Numbered from the stretch's first letter, positions 1-9,797 are shown. The stretch is 64,000 nucleotides of DNA from Kosakonia sacchari (GCA_900109485.1 FOAY01000001.1:169914-233913); one strand, 5' to 3'. The notes: a model not told the origin generated them from the letters alone. Numbers and translations: made by a program.

Positions 1-1114
1 GATTGTCCAGCGAGCGGCTATAAAGGCAGCGAAATGGAATGGTGTAGGTGCCTTTGCTGTGAAACTGGCGGCAGCCGTCGTGCGTGCTGTAAACGCCATC
101 CGCCGGATGCAGGTCGATCGACCAGCCGCCGTAGGCCACGGCATCGTAGTGATCGCGTTGTTCGATAATATCCTGCTGGCACAGTAAATGATCGCCAAGG
201 AAGCGGCGGCTCTCGCGCTTGCCAGGAATAGCGCCCACCCATTCGATGGTCATATTCGCGGCTTCCGGGAAGTTGCCGGAGTTTTTAATATGATCCCAGA
301 CGCCCCAGACGATTTTCCACAGCTCCCATTTGATCTCTTCGCTTTCATGCACGGTATCCAGGCGGCCTCCCCACTCCAGCCACCACAGATCGCAACCGTT
401 CAGCGTTGATGTCAGCCGCTTGTAGCGCGGGATTTTGGTAATATCTTGCAGCGCAAAAGAGGGCGGTACAAAGTTGACCGGTCCATCAGTTTGTTTGGTA
501 TAGAAGTAGATCGAATGGCCCAGCTTATGGCCGAAATGATCCCCCGGCGCCATCTTCTCGCCCAGCTCTTGTGCGTCTTCAGCGCCCTCGCGATACTCTG
601 CGCCCGCCAGAAAACCCAGCACGCCATCGCCGGTGGCGTCGCAAAACTGCGCTGCATTTACGCTGTAAAAGGTTTCGTTGATCGGGTTGAAGGCTTTGAC
701 CTGGGTAATGCGCTGCTGCTCTTTTTCCACTTCATAAACGGCGGTATTGAGTAAAAGTGTTAACCCCGGCTGGCTTTTCGCCAGATCCAGCAGGACCAGA
801 TCGAACATTACCGGGTTGCCCTCTTTGTTGCGCCAGAGGTTCTCTTCCATGATTTCGCCCATGATGCCGCCTTCGCGCGCCCAGCGGTTATTGTTCCCCA
901 TATGCGACGTGGCACCATTCGCCCACAGTCTTACTTCGCTGGAGGCATTCCCGCCAAGCACTGGCCTGTCCTGAATCAGCACCACTTGTAAGCCGTCGCG
1001 GGCAGCCGCAAGCGCGGCGCAAAGGCCAGCAAGGCCGCCGCCTGCGACCAATAAATCGCAGAGCAGATGCTGCGTCGGAAAGGTTCTCGCTTCGCTATGG
1101 GGAAAGATCTTCAT
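1..1114 (-). CDS. FAD-dependent oxidoreductase (3' end cut by window)
   Basis: Reading leftward from the ATG at 1114, the frame is open to base 1, so at least 371 residues are present and the C-terminus lies outside the window. The N-terminus carries a dinucleotide-binding GGGLAGLCAALAAARDG motif at about residues 25-41, followed by a VLGGNASSEVRLW segment typical of the FAD_oxidored (PF12831-like) flavoproteins. The substrate cannot be told from sequence. No signal peptide is visible, so it is probably cytoplasmic. It is divergent from the IclR regulator at 1180, across only 65 bases, which suggests that regulator controls it. It is absent from this position in E. coli K-12. The family is fairly sure; the function is unknown. 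Confidence 0.8.
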   Translation of the reverse strand, partial: MKIFPHSEARTFPTQHLLCDLLVAGGGLAGLCAALAAARDGLQVVLIQDRPVLGGNASSEVRLWANGATSHMGNNNRWAREGGIMGEIMEENLWRNKEGNPVMFDLVLLDLAKSQPGLTLLLNTAVYEVEKEQQRITQVKAFNPINETFYSVNAAQFCDATGDGVLGFLAGAEYREGAEDAQELGEKMAPGDHFGHKLGHSIYFYTKQTDGPVNFVPPSFALQDITKIPRYKRLTSTLNGCDLWWLEWGGRLDTVHESEEIKWELWKIVWGVWDHIKNSGNFPEAANMTIEWVGAIPGKRESRRFLGDHLLCQQDIIEQRDHYDAVAYGGWSIDLHPADGVYSTHDGCRQFHSKGTYTIPFRCLYSRSLDN

Positions 1115-1179
1115 AATCTTGTATCCTTCTTTACTGACGGTAAAATCGAATTTTGAGCAACCTGATAAGCGAATCCTGA

Positions 1180-1872
1180 ATGTCCTCACAACCTAACCAA
1201 AGCCTGATTGACGGTATCCGCTGCCTGCAGTACCTGGTTTCCAGTGGTCGCGCCATTGGTTGCCGCGAGCTGGCTCGTCTGATGGGCATTAACACCACGC
1301 GCGTCAACCGGTTGCTGATGACCATGGCGTCGATCGGCCTGACCATGCAGGATGCTCAGCGACGTTATCTGCCAGGGCCTGGCATTCATGCGCTGGCGGC
1401 GCAGGCGATTCGCGGCTCGGCGCTTTTCTCCCAGGCGCTCCCTTTGCTTGAACGCTACGCCCCGAAAGACATCGTGGTGGCGATGGGCGTGCTGTGGGAG
1501 GATCAGGTCATCTATATCTATCACTCCGAACCCGGTAGCCAGGTCAGCCAGGCGCTGGCCGGTTTTCATATGCTGCCCGCCTGGCAATCCGTCATCGGCA
1601 TGGCGCTGCTGGCGGCGGAAAGCGATGACGAACTGCAAAAACGCTTTACTGACGAGCAGTGGCAGCAGCTTGGCCCGCATGTCGCTCTGCAGCGTCAGCA
1701 TGGTCATGTGGTCTGGCATCATGACGATGGCGAAGTGTCGATGGCCAAACCCCTCGGCGCGCACTCTGCGGCGCTGGCCTTTGCCGGGATGTGGAACATC
1801 GAAGACGCTGAGGTCGAAACCCGCTTACAGGCACTTCATACGCTGGCCAGCCATCTGACGGAAAAGGCCTGA
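1180..1872 (+). CDS. IclR-family transcriptional regulator
   Basis: This is a 230-residue protein with an N-terminal winged helix-turn-helix (about residues 8-60, including GCRELARLMGINTTRVNRLL) and a C-terminal IclR effector-type domain. That is slightly short for the family, which usually has 245-280 residues. The ATG at 1180 places the helix-turn-helix right at the N-terminus. It is divergently transcribed from the FAD oxidoreductase gene at 1-1114, so the likely role is local control of that catabolic gene. The ligand is unknown. An intrinsic terminator-like hairpin follows at 1961-1988. Confidence 0.8.
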   Translation: MSSQPNQSLIDGIRCLQYLVSSGRAIGCRELARLMGINTTRVNRLLMTMASIGLTMQDAQRRYLPGPGIHALAAQAIRGSALFSQALPLLERYAPKDIVVAMGVLWEDQVIYIYHSEPGSQVSQALAGFHMLPAWQSVIGMALLAAESDDELQKRFTDEQWQQLGPHVALQRQHGHVVWHHDDGEVSMAKPLGAHSAALAFAGMWNIEDAEVETRLQALHTLASHLTEKA

Positions 1873-1960
1873 CAGATTTATCGCTCTGTTATGTTTCTTT
1901 TATAGAAACAGTAATGGAAATGCAAAAAGGGCGGTCAGAAACTGTGAAAACGATCGGCAA

Positions 1961-1988
1961 AAAGCCGCGGTCGACGCGCGGCTTTATT
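1961..1988. terminator. hairpin between iclR-type gene and ruvX
   Basis: Arms AAAGCCGCG and CGCGGCTTT face each other with a short loop and are flanked by A- and T-rich bases. It lies between two convergent genes, so it probably stops transcription from both sides. Confidence 0.65.
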
Positions 1989-2025
1989 TAGGTGAGGTTG
2001 TTACGAAACCGAATTGAAGCGGGGA

Positions 2026-2442
2026 TCAGGCGTGCTGCTCAAAATAGCTTTCGAGGATGATCACGGCGGAGGCAGAATCAACGCTGCCTTTGTCGAGCGC
2101 GCGAAAACCGCCGCGTTCGAACAAACCGGCACGGGCTTCTACGGTGCTTAACCGCTCATCATGCAGGGTAACTTTCACGCCAAAACGACCGTGCACTTTA
2201 TTGGCGAAATTGCGTGCGCGCGCCGTCAGCGGCTGTTCGGTGCCATCCATATTGAGCGGCAAGCCGACGATGACCGTTTCCGGCTGCCACTCTTTCAGTA
2301 GTTTTTCGATAAGCTTCCAGTCTGGCGTGCCGTCCTGCGCTTTCAGCGCGGTGAGCGGACGCGCCGTGCCGGTGATGCGTTGCCCAATGGCGACGCCAAT
2401 GCTTTTGGTGCCAAAATCAAAGGCCAGCAAGGTTCCGCTCAT
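2026..2442 (-). CDS. ruvX: RuvX/YqgF, Holliday-junction resolvase-like pre-16S rRNA nuclease
   Basis: This 138-residue protein has an RNase H-like fold with an N-terminal [17 protein letters not shown] strand carrying the first catalytic Asp, [14 protein letters not shown] in the middle, and a late DERLST motif. The E. coli homologue (YqgF/RuvX, 138 aa) is essential and takes part in 5' maturation of 16S rRNA. It is translationally coupled to yqgE: the yqgE stop and the ruvX start share one base (TGATG at 2440-2444). Confidence 0.95.
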   Translation of the reverse strand: MSGTLLAFDFGTKSIGVAIGQRITGTARPLTALKAQDGTPDWKLIEKLLKEWQPETVIVGLPLNMDGTEQPLTARARNFANKVHGRFGVKVTLHDERLSTVEARAGLFERGGFRALDKGSVDSASAVIILESYFEQHA

Positions 2443-3005
2443 CAGGCATGCCCCGCTACGCCAGGCATGGTGGAGATATCGATACCGATAAGTTTTGCCG
2501 CTTCGCGCCAGCGGTCGGCGATCGGCGTTTTGAACAGAATATTGAGATCGGCCGGGGCGGTGAGCCAGGCGTTATCCATGATCTCTTGCTCCAGTTGCCC
2601 TTTTTCCCACGAGGCGTACCCCAGCGCGACCAGCACTTCGCTCGGCTGTTCTGCCGTTCCAAGGGTTTCCAGCACATCGCGTGAGGTGGTAACTACGGTG
2701 TTATCCGAAACGCGAATGCTGGAAGCGAATGTGGCGGGCGGCGTATGCAGGATAAAACCACGATCTTCCGCCAGCGGGCCGCCCAGCAGCACCGGTTTGT
2801 CCAGGCGGATGGCCGGATCCCGCGCTTCTGGCTGGATTTTGAGTTTTTCCAGGACACCGTCAACTTTCAGGTTTTCCAGCGGCTTATTAATAATCAGCCC
2901 CATTGCGCCTTCGTCGTTGTACTCGCAGATATAGACTACCGAGCGCCGAAAGAGAGGATCCTGAAGGGCAGGCATGGCAATAAGAAAGTGATGCTGTAAA
3001 TTCAT
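2442..3005 (-). CDS. yqgE: YqgE/AlgH family protein
   Basis: This is a 187-residue protein of the UPF0301/AlgH family, reading [14 protein letters not shown] at its start exactly as in E. coli YqgE. A longer frame begins with TTG at 3032, but the ATG at 3005 matches the family length and is preferred. The molecular function of the family is not established. It forms an operon with ruvX (1-base overlap); gshB and rsmE lie upstream on the same strand. Confidence 0.92.
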   Translation of the reverse strand: MNLQHHFLIAMPALQDPLFRRSVVYICEYNDEGAMGLIINKPLENLKVDGVLEKLKIQPEARDPAIRLDKPVLLGGPLAEDRGFILHTPPATFASSIRVSDNTVVTTSRDVLETLGTAEQPSEVLVALGYASWEKGQLEQEIMDNAWLTAPADLNILFKTPIADRWREAAKLIGIDISTMPGVAGHA

Positions 3006-3091
3006 TGTCAGAGGTTCTGTTTCCTGGTTCAAAAAAGCGACAGCTTAGTATGGGGGGAAAGCGCAAAGCTGTCACCTGGCAATGCTGTCAT

Positions 3092-3111
3092 GGGCGGGAT
3101 CCTTCCCGCCC
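3092..3111. repeat. 7-bp-arm inverted repeat between gshB and yqgE
   Basis: GGGCGGG and CCCGCCC are separated by six bases. No T-run follows on either strand, so it could be an attenuating or mRNA-stabilising hairpin at the gshB 3' end rather than a true intrinsic terminator. Confidence 0.4.
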
Positions 3112-3123
3112 TGTACGCTGAGA

Positions 3124-4071
3124 TTATTTACCCAGACGTTTTTCGATAGCATCCATCAGCATGCCGGTGATGGAGATCGGGAATTCAGCCTCAATTTCAC
3201 GCACGCAGGTCGGGCTGGTCACGTTAATTTCGGTCAGACGGTCGCCGATAATATCCAGGCCAACAAAAATCAGCCCTTTGGCTTTCAACACCGGCGCAAC
3301 TTTGCGCGCAATAGCCCAGTCGCTTTCGCTTAACGGACGCGGTTCGCCGCGGCCGCCCGCCGCCAGGTTGCCGCGGGTTTCGCCGCCCTGCGGAATGCGC
3401 GCCAGGCAGTAAGGCACCGGTTCACCGTCAACCACCAGCACGCGCTTGTCGCCGTCTTTGATCGCCGGCAGATAGTTTTGCGCCATGCAGTAACGGCTGC
3501 CCAGTTCGGTCAGCGTTTCAGTAATCACCGACAGGTTCGGATCGCTCTCTTTGACGCGGAAGATCGACGTGCCACCCATGCCGTCCAGCGGTTTAAGGAT
3601 GATGTCAGTGTGTTTTTGCCAGAACGCTTTCAACTGCGCTTTGTTGCGCGTAACCAGCGTTTCCGGCGTCAGATCCGGGAACCAGGCGGTGAACAGTTTT
3701 TCATTACAGTCGCGCAGGCTCTGCGGCTTGTTAACGATCAGCGTGCCTTTCTCTTCCGCACGCTCAAGAATGTAGGTCGCATAGATATACTCGGTGTCGA
3801 ACGGCGGATCTTTACGCATCAGGATGGTATCCAGATCGGCCAGCGCAATATCCTGCTCGCTGCCGAATTCGTACCATTTGTCGTAGTTCTGTTCGACGGA
3901 AAGCGTGCGGGTGCGGGCGCGGGCTTCACCATTGATCAGGTAAAGATCCGCCATCTCCATATAGTGCAGCTCATAGCCGCGGCGCTGTGCTTCCAGCAGC
4001 ATGGCGAAGCTGGTGTCTTTTTTGATGTCAATGTCCGCGATGGGATCCATCACGATGCCAAGCTTGATCAT
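3124..4071 (-). CDS. gshB: glutathione synthetase
   Basis: This enzyme joins gamma-glutamylcysteine and glycine with ATP to make glutathione, in the cytoplasm. The 315 residues match E. coli GshB nearly end to end. They carry an N-terminal MIKLGIVMDPI, the ATP-grasp segment KPLDGMGGTSIFRV, the loop RIPQGGETRGNLAAGGRGEP and the C-terminal EINVTSPTCVREIE. The ATG at 4071 is preceded by AAAGGAGAAG, so it is preferred over an upstream in-frame start at 4101. The rsmE gene ends 13 bases upstream, indicating co-transcription. Confidence 0.97.
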   Translation of the reverse strand: MIKLGIVMDPIADIDIKKDTSFAMLLEAQRRGYELHYMEMADLYLINGEARARTRTLSVEQNYDKWYEFGSEQDIALADLDTILMRKDPPFDTEYIYATYILERAEEKGTLIVNKPQSLRDCNEKLFTAWFPDLTPETLVTRNKAQLKAFWQKHTDIILKPLDGMGGTSIFRVKESDPNLSVITETLTELGSRYCMAQNYLPAIKDGDKRVLVVDGEPVPYCLARIPQGGETRGNLAAGGRGEPRPLSESDWAIARKVAPVLKAKGLIFVGLDIIGDRLTEINVTSPTCVREIEAEFPISITGMLMDAIEKRLGK

Positions 4072-4084
4072 TCTGCTTCTCCTT

Positions 4085-4816
4085 TCAACCCAGGTCGCCA
4101 AAGCGGACCTGAAGCGCGGTGATGGCGGTAAGTGCCGTAGTTTCTGTACGCAGTACGCGTGGCCCTAACAAAATGTCCGTAAACTGATAGCGCGCGGTCA
4201 TGGCTATCTCATCGGCAGAGAGGCCGCCTTCCGGGCCTATCAGCAATCGAATGCGCTCAACCGGCAGCGGAAGCGTGTTGATGCTCTGGCTGGCGCGTGG
4301 ATGCAGGTTCAGTTTCAGACCGGCATCTTCTTCGGCGCACCACGCTTCCAGATCCATCGCCGGGCGAATTTCCGGAATACGGTTACGACCGCACTGTTCG
4401 CAGGCGGCAATAGCGATTTTCTGCCACTGCTGGAGCTTTTTGTTCAGGCGTTCGGCGTCCAGTTTAACCCCGCAGCGCTCAGAAAAAAGTGGCGTAATGA
4501 GGCTTACACCCAGCTCTATCGACTTCTGAATGGTGAATTCCATCTTTTCGCCGCGCGACATCACCTGGCCCAGATGGATATGTAGCGGGGATTCACGGTC
4601 GTCCACTTCGCTACGCAAAATGTTGACCATCACGCTTTTCTTATCCGCGCGAACAATCTCGGCGTCGAACACCTGATTGGAGCCGTCGAACAGTTGAATA
4701 GCCTGGCCCGGCCCCATACGCAGCACGCGGCCAACGTGGTTTGCGGCATCTTCGCTCAGCGCGATTTCATGGCCCGGCTGAAGAGGTTCAGGGTGATGGA
4801 TGCGGGGAATACGCAT
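4085..4816 (-). CDS. rsmE: 16S rRNA m3U1498 methyltransferase RsmE
   Basis: This 243-residue SPOUT-class methyltransferase uses S-adenosylmethionine to methylate N3 of U1498 in 16S rRNA. It has an N-terminal PUA-like part ([24 protein letters not shown]) and a C-terminal trefoil knot region with [14 protein letters not shown] and [15 protein letters not shown]. The length and sequence match E. coli RsmE. It is followed at once by gshB. Confidence 0.95.
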   Translation of the reverse strand: MRIPRIHHPEPLQPGHEIALSEDAANHVGRVLRMGPGQAIQLFDGSNQVFDAEIVRADKKSVMVNILRSEVDDRESPLHIHLGQVMSRGEKMEFTIQKSIELGVSLITPLFSERCGVKLDAERLNKKLQQWQKIAIAACEQCGRNRIPEIRPAMDLEAWCAEEDAGLKLNLHPRASQSINTLPLPVERIRLLIGPEGGLSADEIAMTARYQFTDILLGPRVLRTETTALTAITALQVRFGDLG

Positions 4817-4843
4817 GTTTTGAAATTCCGTCTGTCAGGCGAT

Positions 4844-4876
4844 GCAGCGGCTCATGGGTAGAAAGTGCGCCGCTGC
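4844..4876. repeat. inverted repeat between endA and rsmE
   Basis: GCAGCGGC (4844-4851) and GCCGCTGC (4869-4876) are perfect complements around a 17-base loop, in the endA-rsmE gap. There is no T-run, so the role is unclear; a weak terminator for endA is possible. Confidence 0.35.
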
Positions 4877-4908
4877 ACCTGTCAATAATCAGTTGTCGCT
4901 AGTGTAGG

Positions 4909-5607
4909 TTAGCTCTTTCGCGCCATGCAAGCGCGCTGCACGTAAGGGTTGTGGTTGCCCTGCACCTCGGCAATACGCGCATCGCGCGTGCATTCCCACT
5001 CCGTCACCGGATACTGCTTATCCCACGCGGTAAACAGTTGCGTTTGCTGGCGTGAAAGGCTGAGCTGATATTGATCGCGCATATAGAAGTAGGTACGGGC
5101 AATCGCACCGCGGGCGCGGGCTGGCGGCTCAGCGAGCTTCGCTTTGAAATCAATCTTCATACCGCACTGGCCGTACTGGCCATCGCCGCCATTCCACTGG
5201 CTATACATAAAGTTGCCGCGATCGCCATTCACTTCACCGACGGCGGGTTGCAGGTTGTGCATATCGCTTTCAATTTTGCGGTAGACCGGATCTTTGGCGC
5301 AGTTTTTCCGGCCGCCATCCTGCCAGCACTGGCGCAGATGGCCGAACTGCCACGCAGGCATCACATGTTCCCATTCAATGCGGCTGGCGCGGTTTTCATT
5401 TTTTCGCACCGTGTAACCGCAGGAAGCGAGGTCAACCACGCCTTTTTTACCCTGCCAGTTAATTTTGCAGCCGCAGTAGAAGTCGCCCGGTGCGTCGGCG
5501 TTAATTTTGGCTCCCGCCGCTTTTGCCTGGGCAAAGCTGTTTATGCCATCCGCTGCGAAAGCGGGAATGGCGATCAGTGCGATGAAAAGTGAGACAAGAC
5601 GAAACAT
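4909..5607 (-). CDS. endA: periplasmic deoxyribonuclease I (endonuclease I)
   Basis: This 232-residue protein has a clear signal peptide ([18 protein letters not shown], cut before residue 19) and is therefore periplasmic. The beta-beta-alpha-metal nuclease core includes [14 protein letters not shown] and [19 protein letters not shown], holding the catalytic His and the metal-binding Asn. Several paired cysteines fit the disulfide-stabilised family. The E. coli enzyme cuts double-stranded DNA non-specifically. It lies between sprT and rsmE, as in E. coli. Confidence 0.95.
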   Translation of the reverse strand: MFRLVSLFIALIAIPAFAADGINSFAQAKAAGAKINADAPGDFYCGCKINWQGKKGVVDLASCGYTVRKNENRASRIEWEHVMPAWQFGHLRQCWQDGGRKNCAKDPVYRKIESDMHNLQPAVGEVNGDRGNFMYSQWNGGDGQYGQCGMKIDFKAKLAEPPARARGAIARTYFYMRDQYQLSLSRQQTQLFTAWDKQYPVTEWECTRDARIAEVQGNHNPYVQRACMARKS

Positions 5608-5693
5608 AGCGAACTCCCTGTGAAACGAGTTCGCAACGTAGCGGAAGGCGTTGTCTGATGCAATCAGTAAGAGCAGAAAATTTCTTAATGGAT

Positions 5694-6200
5694 TCAGTTA
5701 GTCGCGTCGGCAATGAGCGGTTCGCCACAGCGTACACAGCGGTAAACGGCCTCGCCGCGCAGCACGCGGTTGTGTCGGCGTACCGTAAGCTGGTGCTGCT
5801 GGCATCGACAATGGTATGGGAAAGTATTGCGTCGTAGCGATTCCAGTTCGAACTGGTGCGTGCGGCGGGCAGGAACGCCAAGCACGCTCTCCATCATCCA
5901 TTTCCACTCTTTGCCGTGTGGCGCAACGCGGCCGAAGTGTTTCCACACCAGCAGATGCGCCAGCTCATGCGGAACCACTTCCTCAACAAATGCCTGCTGG
6001 TTTTCCAGCAGCAGCACGGGGTTGAGACGGATTTCGTAATCCGCCAACCAGGCGGTGCCCGCAGCCGTGCCACGCTGTTGATACACCACTTTAGGTTCGG
6101 GATAGCTGCGCCCCAGTTTCTGGTTCGCAAGGGCAAGTTTATCCCGCAGGCTCTGCATAACGGCTTGCTGGATGGCGATGGGAAGACGGGGAGTTTTCAT
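5694..6200 (-). CDS. sprT: SprT-like zinc metalloprotein
   Basis: This 168-residue SprT-family protein has the metalloprotease-type motif [14 protein letters not shown] (HExxH) in the middle and a C-terminal zinc ribbon made of YHCRCQQH and [10 protein letters not shown]. The E. coli homologue has 165 residues and no firmly defined bacterial role; eukaryotic relatives (Spartan) act on DNA-protein crosslinks. It lies between galP and endA, as in E. coli. Confidence 0.92.
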   Translation of the reverse strand: MKTPRLPIAIQQAVMQSLRDKLALANQKLGRSYPEPKVVYQQRGTAAGTAWLADYEIRLNPVLLLENQQAFVEEVVPHELAHLLVWKHFGRVAPHGKEWKWMMESVLGVPARRTHQFELESLRRNTFPYHCRCQQHQLTVRRHNRVLRGEAVYRCVRCGEPLIADATN

Positions 6201-6249
6201 AGTTGCAGAGAATAGGATCGGTGAAGCGCGAGTGCAACAGGCAAAACAG

Positions 6250-6273
6250 AGGCTTCCTCCGCAGAGGAAGCCT
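6250..6273 (-). terminator. galP terminator
   Basis: A perfect stem (AGGCTTCCTC with GAGGAAGCCT, four-base loop) lies just after the galP stop. On the minus strand it is followed by CTGTTTT, as in an intrinsic terminator. Confidence 0.8.
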
Positions 6274-6282
6274 GAAGGGTTA

Positions 6283-7677
6283 TTAATTGTGGGAACCGAT
6301 CTCGCGCAGCGGACGGCCGCGCATCAGGTTACGCTCGATGTGCTCCAGCGAAACGTGTTTGGTTTCCGGCACCAGCCACAGGGTCAGTACGATGAACAGC
6401 AGGTTCAGCGCGCCGTAAACCCAGAAGGTATTGGCATTGCCCAGCGAATTCAGCATCGTCAGGAAGGTTGCACCGACGATCATATTGGCAATCCAGTTAG
6501 TGGCGGTGGAGCAGGTAATACCGAAGTCGCGGCCTTTCAGCGGCTGGATTTCGGAGCACAGCACCCAGATCAGCGGACCGGCGCTCATGGCAAAACCCAC
6601 GATGAACATCAGCAACATGGCGACGGCAAAGTACTGCGCTGACGGCGAATGGATGCCGATATGCAGCATGGTTCCGAGGATCCCCATTCCGACAGCCATC
6701 ACCAGGAAGCCCAGCACCAGCGTCGGTTTACGTCCCCAGCGGTCTACCAGACCGATAGCGATAAAGGTTGCCAGCACGTTGGTCAGACCAACGATAACGG
6801 TGCCCCACATCTGCTCGTTGGTGTTGCTGTAGCCCGCCAGTTCAAAGATTTTCGGTGCGTAGTACATGATGACGTTCATACCGGTGAACTGCTGCATGAT
6901 TTGCAACAGCACGCCGAGGAACACCGCGCGGCGGAAATTGCTGTTCTCTTTAAACAGCGACCAGCCGGTCTGCTTCACTTGCAGGCTTTCGCGGATCTCT
7001 TCCAGCTCGTTTTTCGCTTCCGCGCTGGTGTCACGCAGGCGTAATAGCACCCGTTCTGCATCGTGGAAACGGCGTTTGGCGGCAAACCAGCGCGGGCTGT
7101 CCGGCAGGAAGAAGACGCCAATCAGCAGCAAAATCGCCGGAATGATGATCACGCCCAGCATCCAGCGCCATTCACCGCTGTAGCTGAAAGCCGTGTCCGA
7201 GAGATACGCGCCGAGAATACCGATGGTGATCATCAACTGATACATCGAGATCATGCTGCCGCGAATTTTTTCCGGTGCGATCTCGGAAAGGTAGAGCGGC
7301 GCGGTATAGGAGGCGATCCCGACAGCCAGGCCAAGCAGCACGCGGGAAATAATCAACACTTCCACATTCGGCGCGGCGGCAGAGCACAGGGAACCCACCA
7401 CAAACAGTACGGCGCCAATCATCAAGCTTTTTTTACGTCCCAGGCGCCAGGAGAGCCAGCCGCTACCGACAGCGCCGACGGCTGCGCCGAACATCATTGA
7501 ACTGACCACCCACTCCTGTGTATGTGAGCTAATTTGAAAATCTTTGGTGATAAAGGGCAGCGCACCTGCAATAACCCCAATATCCAGACCAAAAAGTAAT
7601 CCTGCCAGTGCAGCGAGGAAACAAACAAAAAAGGTCATCGCCTTATTTGAATGCCCCTGTTTTTTATTGTCAGGCAT
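6283..7677 (-). CDS. galP: galactose:H+ symporter
   Basis: This 464-residue inner-membrane sugar porter of the MFS family has 12 predicted helices. It starts [17 protein letters not shown] as in E. coli GalP. Family motifs present are GRKKSLMIG after helix 2, PDSPRWF at the end of helix 6, GRKPTLV in the second half and PETKHVSLE at the C-terminus. It imports galactose and glucose with protons. The ATG at 7677 matches the E. coli start and is chosen over an upstream in-frame start at 7689. The promoter region carries a CRP site and a GalR/GalS operator (7741-7775). Confidence 0.95.
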   Translation of the reverse strand: MPDNKKQGHSNKAMTFFVCFLAALAGLLFGLDIGVIAGALPFITKDFQISSHTQEWVVSSMMFGAAVGAVGSGWLSWRLGRKKSLMIGAVLFVVGSLCSAAAPNVEVLIISRVLLGLAVGIASYTAPLYLSEIAPEKIRGSMISMYQLMITIGILGAYLSDTAFSYSGEWRWMLGVIIIPAILLLIGVFFLPDSPRWFAAKRRFHDAERVLLRLRDTSAEAKNELEEIRESLQVKQTGWSLFKENSNFRRAVFLGVLLQIMQQFTGMNVIMYYAPKIFELAGYSNTNEQMWGTVIVGLTNVLATFIAIGLVDRWGRKPTLVLGFLVMAVGMGILGTMLHIGIHSPSAQYFAVAMLLMFIVGFAMSAGPLIWVLCSEIQPLKGRDFGITCSTATNWIANMIVGATFLTMLNSLGNANTFWVYGALNLLFIVLTLWLVPETKHVSLEHIERNLMRGRPLREIGSHN

Positions 7678-7740
7678 GATGCCCTCCATTGGTGTATTGG
7701 TTTTCCGGTGACAAAAGTAGGCCAGTTACCGGCAAAATTA

Positions 7741-7756
7741 CGTGATTTACATCACA
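7741..7756 (-). promoter_or_regulatory. CRP-binding site upstream of galP
   Basis: The minus strand reads TGTGATGTAAATCACG, which matches the CRP consensus TGTGA-N6-TCACA except at the last base. It sits 64-79 bases before the galP start, consistent with catabolite activation of galP. Confidence 0.8.
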
Positions 7757-7759
7757 TGA

Positions 7760-7775
7760 GTGTAATCGGTTACAT
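7760..7775. promoter_or_regulatory. GalR/GalS operator upstream of galP
   Basis: GTGTAATCGGTTACAT is a near-perfect gal operator palindrome (GTGTAANCGNTTACAC type). It lies beside the CRP site, the arrangement known for E. coli galP. Confidence 0.8.
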
Positions 7776-8018
7776 TACGATAAGGCCGGTAATGTAAATA
7801 AAAGTGTTAAATATTATAGGATTGTTTACGCTGGAAGGTGAGTGCAAAGGTGTAGTTTCAGACTAAGCCGAAACGTAATGTAACAACTTTGCTTCACTCC
7901 TTTTTCAAAAGGAAAACTCTGAAAAAAATCAGCGAAGCGGTGAGGTGTAATCGCTTTCAGAAAAAAGCCAGGCAGGCGTAAACAGTATAGACAGCGGAAA
8001 TAACCGGGCGGGAAATGC

Positions 8019-8044
8019 AAAAGGCCAGCGCGAGGCTGGCCTTT
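8019..8044 (-). terminator. metK terminator
   Basis: AGGCCAGC and GCTGGCCT form a stem just past the metK stop. On the minus strand it is followed by TTTTGC. The stretch 7776-8018 between it and the galP operators shows no convincing gene. Confidence 0.8.
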
Positions 8045-8067
8045 AGAGGAAAACTGTCAACGGATTA

Positions 8068-9219
8068 TTACAGGCCGGCAGCTTCACGCAGCAGAGCGGC
8101 TTTGTCGGTTTTTTCCCATGGGAAAGTTTCACGACCAAAGTGACCGTATGCAGCGGTTTGTTTGTAGATCGGGTGCAGCAGATCCAGCATCTGGATCAGA
8201 CCGTACGGACGCAGGTCGAAGAATTCACGAACCAGCAGCGTCAGTTGCTCGGTCGGCACTTTCTCAGTACCGAACGTTTCCACCATGATGGACGTCGGTT
8301 CTGCGATCCCGATAGCGTAGGAAACCTGAATTTCACAACGATCGGCCAGACCCGCAGCAACGATGTTTTTCGCCACGTAACGTGCGGCATAAGCTGCGGA
8401 ACGGTCCACTTTCGACGGATCTTTACCGGAGAACGCGCCGCCACCATGACGAGCCATACCGCCGTAGGTATCAACGATGATTTTACGGCCGGTCAGACCG
8501 CAATCGCCCATTGGGCCGCCGATAACAAAACGGCCGGTCGGGTTGATAAAGAATTTGGTGGAGGCGTTCAGCCATTCGGCTGGAAGGATCGGCTTGATGA
8601 TCTCTTCCATAACCGCTTCCTGCAGCGATTTCTGGTCAATGTCTTCAGCGTGCTGCGTAGACAGAACGACAGCATCGATGCCGGCGATTTTGCCGTCATC
8701 ATACTGGAAAGTGACCTGGCTTTTTGCGTCCGGGCGCAGCCAGGGCAGGGTGCCGTTTTTACGCACTTCAGCCTGACGCTCTACCAGACGGTGGGCGTAG
8801 GTGATCGGTGCTGGCATCAATACGTCAGTTTCATTGGTTGCGTAACCAAACATCAGACCCTGGTCGCCTGCGCCCTGTTCCAGCGGATCGGCACGGTCAA
8901 CACCCTGGTTGATGTCCGGAGATTGCTTACCAATGGCGCTCAGTACGGCGCAAGAGTTGGCATCAAAGCCCATGTCGGAGTGCACATAGCCGATTTCGCG
9001 TACGGTGTTACGGGTGATCTCTTCGATATCGACCCATGCGCTGGTAGTGATTTCACCGCCAACCAGCACCATACCGGTTTTGACATAGGTTTCGCATGCG
9101 ACGCGCGCTTTCGGATCCTGTTCGAGGATGGCATCCAGCACGGCGTCTGAAATTTGGTCAGCAATTTTGTCAGGATGCCCTTCAGAAACGGACTCGGACG
9201 TAAAAAGGTGTTTTGCCAT
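8068..9219 (-). CDS. metK: S-adenosylmethionine synthetase
   Basis: This enzyme makes S-adenosylmethionine from methionine and ATP in the cytoplasm. The 383 residues (384 in E. coli) show the ATP-binding [18 protein letters not shown] near the N-terminus, the [12 protein letters not shown] signature and the P-loop-like [16 protein letters not shown]. Regulation is visible: six in-phase 8-bp met boxes for the MetJ repressor lie upstream at 9312-9359. A terminator follows the gene. Confidence 0.97.
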   Translation of the reverse strand: MAKHLFTSESVSEGHPDKIADQISDAVLDAILEQDPKARVACETYVKTGMVLVGGEITTSAWVDIEEITRNTVREIGYVHSDMGFDANSCAVLSAIGKQSPDINQGVDRADPLEQGAGDQGLMFGYATNETDVLMPAPITYAHRLVERQAEVRKNGTLPWLRPDAKSQVTFQYDDGKIAGIDAVVLSTQHAEDIDQKSLQEAVMEEIIKPILPAEWLNASTKFFINPTGRFVIGGPMGDCGLTGRKIIVDTYGGMARHGGGAFSGKDPSKVDRSAAYAARYVAKNIVAAGLADRCEIQVSYAIGIAEPTSIMVETFGTEKVPTEQLTLLVREFFDLRPYGLIQMLDLLHPIYKQTAAYGHFGRETFPWEKTDKAALLREAAGL

Positions 9220-9311
9220 AGTAAGTTTTCACCCTGGAGTAATACGGTTAGCTCGAATTCTGTGCCCGGATGTTTTCACGCCTGGCGGCGCAGATTGCAG
9301 ATGATGGCACA

Positions 9312-9359
9312 AGAAGTCTGAGAGTTAATCAATCTGGATGGATTAACATCTGGACGGCT
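9312..9359 (-). promoter_or_regulatory. MetJ operator: six tandem met boxes upstream of metK
   Basis: Read on the minus strand, 9359 to 9312 divides into six consecutive octamers: AGCCGTCC, AGATGTTA, ATCCATCC, AGATTGAT, TAACTCTC, AGACTTCT. Each resembles the met-box consensus AGACGTCT to a varying degree. MetJ dimers bind such tandem octamers with S-adenosylmethionine as co-repressor, giving feedback on metK. Confidence 0.8.
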
Positions 9360-9473
9360 ATTTTAGGTCACTTGTTGAACCCATTTCCAGCCTTTTTTTG
9401 ATCCCTGCCTCATCCTGACACAAATAGTGACGGAAATTTTTCCTGACAATGCGGCAAACACAGCTTTTTTATT

Positions 9474-9502
9474 TTGCATTTTCACCCCGTTGTCGGTATA
9501 AA
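9474..9502 (+). promoter_or_regulatory. candidate speA-operon promoter
   Basis: TTGCAT (9474-9479), a 17-base spacer and TATAAA (9497-9502) form a sigma70-type promoter. It points towards yqgB-speA and implies a leader of about 360 bases before yqgB. The 655-base gap between metK and yqgB holds the met boxes, this promoter, a small ORF (9638-9781) and a hairpin (9798-9819). Confidence 0.55.
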
Positions 9503-9637
9503 ACGCGGCGCGCGGCTCTTAAAAAAAAGCGCACGGCCAAAACGCCGTGTCGCCACTTCCAGCCGGGTTAAGCAGTTGATTCAGGGCTTTGGCTTGTCGC
9601 GGGTCGCTATGGCTTGCGTTGGAGGTGATAAGAGATA

Positions 9638-9781
9638 ATGAACCGTTGTTTTCCGCAGAATCTGTCGCGCCGTTCTGGCGTGCGTTTATTCCCCGCAACC
9701 TGCATTTCTAATCTGCAAACCTGCCGATGTTATACCCATTTCGGCGCTTCCCAGGACTCCAGGGCCGGTAAGGCGTTGTGA
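9638..9781 (+). CDS. candidate 47-residue leader ORF upstream of yqgB-speA
   Basis: ATG at 9638 to TGA at 9779-9781 encodes 47 residues rich in Arg and Cys (starts MNRCFPQNLSRRSGVRLF). A GGAGGTG sequence lies upstream but 12-13 bases away, longer than ideal. Six arginine codons stand in a leader of the arginine decarboxylase gene, which would fit arginine-responsive leader translation. The ORF may equally be chance. I do not recognise the peptide. Confidence 0.25.
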   Translation: MNRCFPQNLSRRSGVRLFPATCISNLQTCRCYTHFGASQDSRAGKAL

Positions 9782-9797
9782 TACCTGAACAAGGGCT

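Noticed and set aside
7826..8020. 64-residue minus-strand ORF between galP and metK
   Set aside because: It runs into the metK terminator, shows no family resemblance and lies in a promoter region.
8140..9150. 336-residue plus-strand ORF opposite metK
   Set aside because: It is an antisense shadow of metK; the codon pattern follows metK, as with similar long ORFs opposite speA, tktA, gcvP, lysS and the UbiD-like gene.
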